DNA from: an uncultured bacterium
GTDB lineage: Bacteria; Patescibacteriota; Saccharimonadia; Saccharimonadales; Saccharimonadaceae
Reading direction: 5' to 3'
NCBI GenBank assembly: GCA_903889015.1
Contig: CAISVS010000148.1
Location: forward strand, 1 to 5,505
Length of the DNA stretch: 5,505 nucleotides
Below, piece by piece: positions 1 to 5,277 of the stretch. The notes beneath the pieces are model-generated. The model made no database searches. It saw only the letters and a list, made by a program, of their open reading frames with translations, and had not been told where the DNA came from. Positions within the stretch are counted from its first letter, which is position 1, and the number at the start of each line of letters is the position of its first letter. Made by a program: the position numbers and the translations under genes.

Positions 1-1
1 C

Positions 2-499
2 CAATACATAGCCCTTAATAAACCCGTCGATTACGTCTGTTCACGTCGCCAACAAGGCGATAGCCCAACTATTTATGAATTATTACCCGAATCATTGCAT
101 CACCTTAAAACCGTTGGTCGATTAGACCGCAACAGTAGTGGGCTGATATTACTTTCAAACGACGGTGATTTTACGTATCACATGACTCATCCTAGTTTTT
201 TCAAGACAAAGATTTATAACGTTCGTTTAGAAAGTGCTTTGGCGCCACTTCACCAACAGATGATTAGCGATTATGGCGTGCAACTAGAGGACGGCCCTAG
301 CAAATTACAACTCGAACGTCTGAATGACGTTGATCGTAAAAGTTGGATTATTACTATGCACGAAGGTCGCAACCGCCAAATTCGCCGTACTTTTGGCGCA
401 TTAGGCTACACTGTACTAAAACTACATCGAACAAATTTCGGTAATTATACACTGGGTGATATAAAAGAAGGCAAGTTCGAAGTTGTCAGCAAACTATAG
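2..499 (+). CDS. RsuA/RluB-family rRNA pseudouridine synthase, 5'-truncated by window edge
   Basis: This is the catalytic part of a 16S/23S rRNA pseudouridine synthase, which isomerises a specific uridine in rRNA. The frame is open from base 2 to the TAG at 497-499, giving 165 visible residues. The first visible residues (QYIALNKPVDYVCS) match the family motif I region. The catalytic motif GRLDRNSSGLILLSNDG starts at visible residue 39, so the catalytic Asp is visible residue 42. The motif EGRNRQIRR near residue 120 and a following L-HR-NFG segment are the usual C-terminal family motifs. An N-terminal S4 RNA-binding domain (about 60 residues in this family) would lie left of the window and cannot be confirmed. 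The TTG at 95 is internal, because conserved motif I lies upstream of it. RsuA, RluB, RluE and RluF cannot be separated from this fragment, so no symbol is given. Its stop lies 11 bp from the stop of the convergent gene. Confidence 0.95.
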   Translation, partial: QYIALNKPVDYVCSRRQQGDSPTIYELLPESLHHLKTVGRLDRNSSGLILLSNDGDFTYHMTHPSFFKTKIYNVRLESALAPLHQQMISDYGVQLEDGPSKLQLERLNDVDRKSWIITMHEGRNRQIRRTFGALGYTVLKLHRTNFGNYTLGDIKEGKFEVVSKL

Positions 500-510
500 T
501 AATAGTTATT

Positions 511-837
511 TTATTTATTTATCAACAAATATCCAACAATTAGTCCAATCAATACAACCACAAGTACAGCTACACTGATAATAATCGTCAATTTGTGACT
601 CTTTTTTACGGGCACTGGCTGTATAACAGGGAAGGCCTCGACAGTAACAACAGGAGCTGACGGTTCAACTACGGCAGGCGCCGGTGAAACTGGCTGCGGC
701 TGTTCAATAGCTGTTGGTGTCGTTGGGACTGTTGCCTGAGAAGTAGCAGGTTCTTGATTGAAATACCCTTGAATAGGTGGCGTAATTTGTTGAGCGTTTT
801 CTGGTGGTAACTGATCGTTGTTTTGATTATTATCCAT
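511..837 (-). CDS. Small proline-rich protein with a C-terminal transmembrane anchor
   Basis: I do not recognise a family for this 108-residue protein. Residues 1-77 are low complexity, rich in Pro, Gln, Asn, Thr and Val, with no predicted fold. A basic patch KKSHK (78-82) precedes one strong hydrophobic segment at about 83-105 (LTIIISVAVLVVVLIGLIVGY), and only three residues (INK) follow it. By the positive-inside rule the disordered N-terminus should be cytoplasmic and the protein tail-anchored; this is inference. The start is supported by an AAAAAGG Shine-Dalgarno six bases upstream. It lies 111 bp downstream of the prepilin gene on the same strand, so co-transcription is possible, though a promoter-like sequence in the gap would also allow its own transcript. 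Proline-rich stretches before a single span are common in Patescibacteria envelope proteins, but those usually continue into an outer domain that is missing here. It could be a pilus accessory or a partner-binding tail. Confidence 0.8.
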   Translation of the reverse strand: MDNNQNNDQLPPENAQQITPPIQGYFNQEPATSQATVPTTPTAIEQPQPVSPAPAVVEPSAPVVTVEAFPVIQPVPVKKSHKLTIIISVAVLVVVLIGLIVGYLLINK

Positions 838-843
838 AATATA

Positions 844-850
844 CCTTTTT
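844..850 (-). promoter_or_regulatory. Shine-Dalgarno site of the proline-rich small protein gene
   Basis: On the minus strand AAAAAGG stands six bases before the ATG at 837-835. It is the clearest Shine-Dalgarno in the window and fixes this start. It contrasts with the pilin, der, protease and pth starts, which have none. Confidence 0.65.
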
Positions 851-862
851 ATATTTTATTAA

Positions 863-872
863 AGCTTAAGCT
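863..872. repeat. 10-bp perfect palindrome AGCTTAAGCT
   Basis: This perfect palindrome lies in the gap between the pilin gene and the proline-rich gene. It would cover the predicted transcription start of the latter if the -10 at 874-879 is used. It may be a protein-binding site or chance; nothing else supports a role. Confidence 0.3.
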
Positions 873-873
873 A

Positions 874-902
874 ATTTTGCAGCAATTATCTAATGAAGTC
901 AA
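874..902 (-). promoter_or_regulatory. Possible promoter of the proline-rich small protein gene
   Basis: On the minus strand TTGACT (902-897, 5 of 6 to the -35 consensus) is followed after 17 bp by CAAAAT (879-874, 4 of 6 to the -10). Transcription would start near 867, leaving a leader of about 30 nt that contains the Shine-Dalgarno. The -10 is weak, and readthrough from the pilin gene is an equally good explanation. Confidence 0.35.
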
Positions 903-948
903 TAGTAAGTGAGAGCTCAAAGGGTTATGCCGTGCAACGCTAATCAAA

Positions 949-1917
949 TCAATTTCCAAGACAACGCACCGAAAAACCCTGAGTTTTACCAAGAGTATAA
1001 CGGTACACCGTAGCATATCCTGAGTCAAAATAACGGATCCAAGCAAGATAAGTCGATTCTGAACTTGACCACAAAAAAGTTTGAGTCGGCAAATGACTAA
1101 AGGTTCCGTCAGTACCCCTATTACCACCAAGTAATATGTTCAATCCCGAAGTACCACCAGACTTAAGTTGAGTACCTTGATCTGTGCCTCTCCAAATAGT
1201 CCCATCAGCTTGAATCTGAGTCATACCTAATTGCATTTCAAGAGTTTTCCATTCAGTATCGGTTGGTATGTGTGAACCTGTTGGACAAATACCTTGGGCG
1301 CCTGCGGTGTTGACATATTGCATGGCTTCATCCCACTGATAGAGCCCGCCATAGGTTGTACAGTTAGTTGAGTTGTTAGCATAACAATATTTCTCAAGGG
1401 TTGCATTGTTTGTTTGGGCGGTGACGCCTGTCACCATGGTGCCAACGTTCAGGTTGTATTTACCCCATATCTGGGTACCGATAGTTAGCCAATTAGTAGG
1501 ATCTGAAACAGCCAGTGAAACAGGTGCAGGCGCTACAACAGCCACTGGCGTCGAATCGTCAGTTATTCGATATTTAAGATTACCGTTGGTAATATCTAAC
1601 TGATATGTTTTTGGGCTAGAACTATTATTATATACATAGCTGCCTGCAGCATAATAATTTGAGCCATTAGTTTTTAAACATATTTCAGTAGATGCTGTAT
1701 TAGTGCAGTTATTAGCAGTTGGAAAGTTGCCAGCAATATTATAAAGTTGAAACAGCTTAATTTGCTGAGCGGCATCAGTTAAATCAGATTTCATTGAAGC
1801 TATAGTAACTCTTTGTGTTATGCCCGTATAACTAATAATAGTAACTGCGGCCAATATGCCTATAATAACAATAACAACAATAATCTCAACTATAGTAAAG
1901 CCGTTCGATTTTTTCAT
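949..1917 (-). CDS. Type IV prepilin-like protein with C-terminal FISUMP domain
   Basis: This 322-residue protein is probably a minor or adhesive pilin on the cell surface. The N-terminus is a class III signal: MKKSNG, then FTIVE. Prepilin peptidase would cut after Gly6, leaving Phe at +1 and the conserved Glu at +5 of the mature protein. The hydrophobic helix runs to about residue 29. Residues 40-120 form a small pilin-like globular region with Cys71 and Cys80. A Pro/Ala/Val-rich linker (about 123-137) leads to a domain at about 143-320 with FISUMP (Fibrobacter succinogenes major paralogous domain) hallmarks: TIGTQIWGKYNLN, YGGLYQWDEAM, ICPTGSHIPTDTEW, LWSSSE, and the terminal GFSVRC. Length is normal for such fusions and the TGA falls just after the domain. 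The ligand is unknown; attachment to a surface or host is inference. No Shine-Dalgarno precedes the ATG, but TATATT lies 10 bp upstream. It diverges from der. Confidence 0.92.
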   Translation of the reverse strand: MKKSNGFTIVEIIVVIVIIGILAAVTIISYTGITQRVTIASMKSDLTDAAQQIKLFQLYNIAGNFPTANNCTNTASTEICLKTNGSNYYAAGSYVYNNSSSPKTYQLDITNGNLKYRITDDSTPVAVVAPAPVSLAVSDPTNWLTIGTQIWGKYNLNVGTMVTGVTAQTNNATLEKYCYANNSTNCTTYGGLYQWDEAMQYVNTAGAQGICPTGSHIPTDTEWKTLEMQLGMTQIQADGTIWRGTDQGTQLKSGGTSGLNILLGGNRGTDGTFSHLPTQTFLWSSSESTYLAWIRYFDSGYATVYRYTLGKTQGFSVRCLGN

Positions 1918-1927
1918 ACATTCTGAT

Positions 1928-1954
1928 AATATACCCGCCTACACATAAGCGCAA
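1928..1954 (-). promoter_or_regulatory. Predicted promoter of the pilin gene, implying a leaderless mRNA
   Basis: On the minus strand TATATT (1933-1928) ends 10 bp before the pilin ATG. The best -35 candidate is TTGCGC (1954-1949) at a short 15-bp spacing, so the -35 is doubtful. A start 6-8 nt after the -10 would leave a leader of about 2-4 nt. No Shine-Dalgarno is visible. Confidence 0.45.
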
Positions 1955-1998
1955 GCGTAATGATTCTACTACATACTATCTACTAACAACGCTTATGT
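1943..1998. repeat. 9-bp inverted repeat in the pilin/der divergent promoter region
   Basis: ACATAAGCG (1943-1951) is repeated exactly as its reverse complement CGCTTATGT (1990-1998), with 38 bp between the arms. The arms lie upstream of the -10 of each divergent promoter and have the same orientation relative to transcription, at 9 bp (pilin) and 23 bp (der) from the -10. A nine-base exact match in so short a region is unlikely by chance. It may mark a pair of binding sites for one regulator or a looped complex. Confidence 0.45.
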
Positions 1999-2027
1999 TC
2001 GTAATCTTGAGCTTTCTCTGTTATAAT
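1998..2027 (+). promoter_or_regulatory. Predicted der promoter, implying a leaderless mRNA
   Basis: A perfect -10, TATAAT (2022-2027), ends 10 bp before the der ATG. The -35 is poor: TTCGTA (1998-2003), 18 bp upstream, matches 3 of 6. Transcription starting 6-8 nt after the -10 would give a leader of only about 2-4 nt. No Shine-Dalgarno occurs before the ATG. Confidence 0.6.
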
Positions 2028-2037
2028 TATCGTAATT

Positions 2038-3423
2038 ATGGCATCAAAACTACCCACAGTTGCAATTATTGGTCAAGCGAACGTCGGCAAAAGTTCGCTT
2101 TTTAACCGTTTGGTGCGTTCTCAGCAGGCGATTGTTGCCCGTGAAGCCGGCACAACTCGTGATAACGTCCTAGGCCGCGTCGAATATCACAAACACAGCT
2201 TTTGGTTAGTTGATACCGCTGGACTTAAAGACCCAGATGACGACTTTGAAGCCCTAATTCAAGAGCAAATCGAAGAAGCCGCCGTTGCCGCCGATGTTAT
2301 TTTAGTAGTCGTTGACAGCAGCCAATATCCAAGTGACTCTGACCGTTTTGTTGCTAAAAAAGCCTTGCGTAGCAAAAAACCTGTTATCTTGTTAACTAAC
2401 AAATCTGATCTCAAAAACAGCTTGCCAATCGACGAATTTAAACGCTTAGGCGTCAAACAAATCATCCGTACCAGCGCCGAACATAATCAAGGCATGATCG
2501 AAGTCCTTGAAGCCATCACCGAATTAATTCCTGCCGCCAGCGAATATGTGCCTGATGAAATTTTACGAATTTCACTAATTGGACGCCCAAATGTCGGCAA
2601 AAGCTTTTTGTTCAACACACTGGCTGGTAAACAGCAGGCGATTGTTGCTAACGTTGCTGGCACAACTCGTGACATCAACCGCATCGCTGTTCGTTACGGT
2701 GACCGTGATATTGAACTTTTGGACACCGCGGGTATGCGCAAACCAGGCAAACAAGAAGTCGGCATCGAAAAGTTTAGCGTACTACGTACTTTGCAAGCTA
2801 TTGAAGAATCTGATGTTTGTTTGCTAGTTATGGATGCCAATCAATTAAATACCCAGCTGGACCAACGTATCGCTGGTATTATCGACGAAGCTGGCAAAGG
2901 CATGGCAATTGTTATCAGCAAATGGGACAGTGTCGAAGGCAAAGACGCTTATACACGCGATGATATTGCGCCAAAAATAGCTCGAACCTTTGACTTTACA
3001 CCTTGGGCGCCATTAATCTTTACCAGCAGCGTAACTGGCCAAAACGTCACAAAACTATTCGACCTTGCCATCGACATCGATGACCGCCGCAAACAACAAA
3101 CCAAAACTCGTGTACTAAACGACCTGTTACAAAAATGCGTCCACAGCCATCCACCAGCAGGCCTTAAAAACACTCATCCAAAACTACGTTACATCGTTCA
3201 AACCGACACCACACCACCGTGGTTTGTTATCTTTGGATCAAACCTCAAATTCCTACACTGGAGTTACAAACGTTATCTAGAACGACAATTACGCGAAACC
3301 TACAACTACACTGGTACACCAATTAAATTTAGTTTCCGTGACGAAAAACAAATCAAAGCCAACCGCGAAAAAGAACAGCTAGAACGCGAAAAAGAACAGT
3401 CCGCCCAAATCAAAAAAGATTAA
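2038..3423 (+). CDS. der: Ribosome assembly GTPase Der (EngA)
   Basis: Der is an essential GTPase with two G domains that binds the 50S subunit late in assembly. The 461 residues show the full architecture. Domain 1 has P-loop GQANVGKS (12-19), GTTRD (38-42), DTAG (59-62), NKSD (121-124) and TSA (145-147). Domain 2 has GRPNVGKS (182-189), GTTRD (208-212), DTAG (229-232), SKWD (294-297) and TSS (329-331). The KH-like domain runs from about 350 to 435 with the typical LHWSYKRYLERQLRE and GTPIKFSFR. A charged tail (436-461) contains a heptad repeat. The second G4 motif has Ser294 where the family has Asn (NKWD), which may weaken guanine recognition. Domain 1 carries GTTRD, a form more typical of domain 2. 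The ATG is the first in frame and follows a TATAAT by 10 bp with no Shine-Dalgarno. The TAA overlaps the stop of the convergent protease gene. Confidence 0.98.
   Translation: MASKLPTVAIIGQANVGKSSLFNRLVRSQQAIVAREAGTTRDNVLGRVEYHKHSFWLVDTAGLKDPDDDFEALIQEQIEEAAVAADVILVVVDSSQYPSDSDRFVAKKALRSKKPVILLTNKSDLKNSLPIDEFKRLGVKQIIRTSAEHNQGMIEVLEAITELIPAASEYVPDEILRISLIGRPNVGKSFLFNTLAGKQQAIVANVAGTTRDINRIAVRYGDRDIELLDTAGMRKPGKQEVGIEKFSVLRTLQAIEESDVCLLVMDANQLNTQLDQRIAGIIDEAGKGMAIVISKWDSVEGKDAYTRDDIAPKIARTFDFTPWAPLIFTSSVTGQNVTKLFDLAIDIDDRRKQQTKTRVLNDLLQKCVHSHPPAGLKNTHPKLRYIVQTDTTPPWFVIFGSNLKFLHWSYKRYLERQLRETYNYTGTPIKFSFRDEKQIKANREKEQLEREKEQSAQIKKD
3364..3399 (+). repeat. 21-bp-period repeat in the der C-terminal tail
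   Basis: A 15-bp sequence, CGCGAAAAAGAACAG, occurs at 3364-3378 and again at 3385-3399, a period of 21 bp. It encodes REKEQ-LE-REKEQ (Der residues 443-454), a heptad-spaced charged segment that may be helical. It looks like a small in-frame tandem duplication. Confidence 0.8.
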
Positions 3424-4640
3424 TTCGACTGGTTGTTTAATACCGGCGAGGTTATGGCACGCTGAATTGTTATTATGTCTGTATAAGTCGAAAGTACTGG
3501 TTTTATTTGTTCGAGTGCTGATTGGGATATATCCATATTATAACTATCTTTTAAAGCTTCTTTGTCTAAATACAAACCACTTTGTTCGGAGCCAATTGTC
3601 ACTCCAACAACTTTACCATCAGACTTAAAAGTCGGACCACCACTACCACCAGCTTCAGTATGATCGCTAAACTTATTATGTTTATAAGTCGTTAATCCAT
3701 CTATCATCTCGTTGTATCCAATAATATTTCTTCCAAATAACATGCCAAAACCACTTACTTCATTAACATTAGTATGATCGCCATTAGTTTTTACTTGATT
3801 ATTCATAGAATACAAGGCTTCACCTTTTTCAGGCTGCGTCGTAGATAAAGTTAATGGCGCAGGTAAAGCATCTGGATTATCGACCTTTAACACCGACACA
3901 TCAAAAGGCTCAAAAACATCTGGCGAATCACCGAGTGGTATATTTTTATACTGTGAATTATCGAAACTTCCGTATATTCTACAGCCTCCGGTAACCTTCA
4001 ACGACTCTCCGTCAATAGTTTCGACATGTATTTTATTTATATCGCCAGTAACAGCATGTGCCACCGAAACAACGACTTTTTCATGATTATTAGCCTCAGC
4101 TACAAAATTATTAGCCTCAGCTACAAACCCCGAACCTAAAGTTCTTGTACTTCCATTATCTGTTACTACCCGCACAATCGATTTGACTACATATTTAGCG
4201 TAGCCCGGCTTACCAACAGGTATATTTTCTAACTGGCCAGATTTGCTATTTAATTTCAAGACAATTTCTGTATCATCTTTTGGCGGCAAATTAGCAACAT
4301 CACTTTCTATAAATTTGTTATACTCTTCATCGGTATAGCAAGGTGGGATATATTCTGGACCATCAGCTTTTGGTTTCTCTGGTGTTTTAGTTTTTGGAAT
4401 TTCTGGCATCGTGGCCTGTGGCAGCGTAGCAATACTGACGGATTTTTCATCTGTTGTAGTAAAAAATGGCTTTATCTTGTTGAAACCCTTTATCAGACCT
4501 ACTCCAACGCCAAATATAACTACAACCAAAACCGCTTCTAAGCCTAGCTTTATGCATATACTGCGTATATGATCAAAATGGCTTATTTCTAAGCCATCCT
4601 TACTATCTTCCTCTTGCTTAGACTTCAACTGCTCATTCAT
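3420..4640 (-). CDS. Membrane-anchored trypsin-like serine protease
   Basis: This 406-residue protein has a short charged cytoplasmic N-terminus (1-30), one membrane span at about 34-50 (LEAVLVVVIFGVGVGLI), a Pro/Lys/Thr-rich linker (about 73-100) and a chymotrypsin-fold protease domain. The triad is visible: His195 in VVSVAHAV, Asp247 in FDVSVLKVD and Ser333 in GGSGGPTF, followed by GKVVGVTIG. Cys101 and Cys220 could form a disulfide outside the cell. No PDZ domain is visible, so it is not a complete HtrA/DegP; the substrate is unknown and quality control or surface-protein processing is only a guess. FVAEANN occurs twice in tandem (172-185). I chose the ATG at 4640-4638. An upstream ATG at 4748 would run antisense through the pth start and through this gene's own promoter. 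TATTAT lies 11 bp before the chosen start, with no Shine-Dalgarno. The TAA shares TTAA with the der stop. Confidence 0.9.
   Translation of the reverse strand: MNEQLKSKQEEDSKDGLEISHFDHIRSICIKLGLEAVLVVVIFGVGVGLIKGFNKIKPFFTTTDEKSVSIATLPQATMPEIPKTKTPEKPKADGPEYIPPCYTDEEYNKFIESDVANLPPKDDTEIVLKLNSKSGQLENIPVGKPGYAKYVVKSIVRVVTDNGSTRTLGSGFVAEANNFVAEANNHEKVVVSVAHAVTGDINKIHVETIDGESLKVTGGCRIYGSFDNSQYKNIPLGDSPDVFEPFDVSVLKVDNPDALPAPLTLSTTQPEKGEALYSMNNQVKTNGDHTNVNEVSGFGMLFGRNIIGYNEMIDGLTTYKHNKFSDHTEAGGSGGPTFKSDGKVVGVTIGSEQSGLYLDKEALKDSYNMDISQSALEQIKPVLSTYTDIITIQRAITSPVLNNQSN
4086..4127 (-). repeat. Exact 21-bp tandem duplication inside the protease gene
   Basis: The 21 bases at 4086-4106 are repeated without a mismatch at 4107-4127, and the identity ends exactly at both borders. 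In the protein this gives FVAEANN twice (172-185), between the GSG strand and the strand leading to catalytic His195. Perfect identity suggests a recent slippage event that keeps the frame. Confidence 0.97.
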
Positions 4641-4651
4641 ATCAATAACAT

Positions 4652-4680
4652 ATAATAACACTTTTGACACGTTTAGTAAA
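4652..4680 (-). promoter_or_regulatory. Predicted promoter of the protease gene
   Basis: On the minus strand TTTACT (4680-4675, 4 of 6) is followed after 17 bp by TATTAT (4657-4652, 5 of 6). The -10 ends 11 bp before the ATG, so the leader would be about 3-5 nt. The -35 lies inside the spacer of the opposite pth promoter, so the two cannot be occupied at once. Confidence 0.55.
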
Positions 4681-4691
4681 TCATATATACT
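4664..4691 (+). promoter_or_regulatory. Predicted pth promoter, implying a leaderless mRNA
   Basis: A perfect -35, TTGACA (4664-4669), a 16-bp spacer and TATACT (4686-4691, 5 of 6) form the best sigma-70-type promoter in the window. The -10 ends 8 bp before the pth ATG at 4700, so transcription would start at or within a base or two of the start codon. It interleaves with the divergent protease promoter. Confidence 0.75.
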
Positions 4692-4699
4692 TAGTATTA

Positions 4700-5269
4700 A
4701 TGAAGTTAATATTAGCTCAAGGCAATCCCGAACCAGATTATACGTCAACCCGTCATAATGTCGGTTTTGCGATGATTAATGCACTAGCCGACCAATTAGG
4801 CGCCAACTGGACCAGCAAAACCAAATTTCACGCCCTTATTGCCGAAACAACGATTAACGGCGAAAAAGTACTGCTAATTAAACCAACGACTTTTTATAAC
4901 GAAACAGGCGACAGCGCTCGAAACTTAGTCGATTTTTACAAATTGTGTACCAGCAACGATTTACTAGTTATCCATGACGATCTGGCACTGCCATTTGGTA
5001 CAATTCGCGTCCGCAACCAAGGCCGCGACGCTGGTAATAATGGCATAAAATCATTAAATTCTCACCTTGGTACCGATTTTCACCGCATTCGTATTGGCAT
5101 CGACAATGACAAGCGCCAACAAATAGGCGACACTGACTTTGTCCTAGCAAAATTCAGCGCCGACGAATTAAAACACCTAGCAACCGAAATAACCCCACAT
5201 GTCATTCAATTAATTGAACATTTTTGTGGCGGAACTATCAAAATAACTAGTCTAAAAACTGACGTTTAA
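4700..5269 (+). CDS. pth: Peptidyl-tRNA hydrolase (Pth family)
   Basis: Pth cleaves the ester bond of peptidyl-tRNAs dropped by ribosomes, recycling tRNA in the cytoplasm. The 189 residues are the usual family length. Visible motifs are QGNPEPDY-TRHNVGF with Asn9 and catalytic His19 (His20 in E. coli), KPTTFYNETG with Asn67, VIHDDLALPFG with Asp93, and DAGNNGIKSL with Asn114. In the last motif the family usually has GGHGGHNGL, so the glycine/histidine-rich substrate loop is altered (Asn113 for His). Gly in the usual GNPG is Glu11. I chose the ATG at 4700 because MKLILAQGNP is the normal family N-terminus. A TTG at 4664 in the same frame would add 12 residues, but it is the -35 hexamer of the promoter. 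A large inverted-repeat element begins 8 bp after the stop and may end the transcript. Confidence 0.97.
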   Translation: MKLILAQGNPEPDYTSTRHNVGFAMINALADQLGANWTSKTKFHALIAETTINGEKVLLIKPTTFYNETGDSARNLVDFYKLCTSNDLLVIHDDLALPFGTIRVRNQGRDAGNNGIKSLNSHLGTDFHRIRIGIDNDKRQQIGDTDFVLAKFSADELKHLATEITPHVIQLIEHFCGGTIKITSLKTDV

Positions 5270-5277
5270 TCAAAAAA

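Noticed and set aside
95..97. TTG as the start of the pseudouridine synthase
   Set aside because: Conserved residues (IALNKPVDYVCS) are encoded in the same frame upstream to the window edge, so the gene is truncated rather than starting here.
849..1130. Minus-strand open frame of 93 codons
   Set aside because: It overlaps the FISUMP-coding end of the pilin gene in another frame and shows no domain or start signal.
1406..1603. Plus-strand open frame of 65 codons
   Set aside because: It is antisense to the pilin gene, has no ribosome binding site and no recognisable features.
4664..4699. TTG start for pth at 4664, adding 12 residues
   Set aside because: The TTG belongs to the TTGACA -35 hexamer, and the family N-terminus matches MKLILAQGNP beginning at 4700.
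4641..4748. Upstream ATG that would extend the protease by 36 residues (start at 4748)
   Set aside because: The extension is antisense to the conserved Pth N-terminus and covers the predicted protease promoter. The ATG at 4640 follows a -10 at the same distance seen at the other starts.
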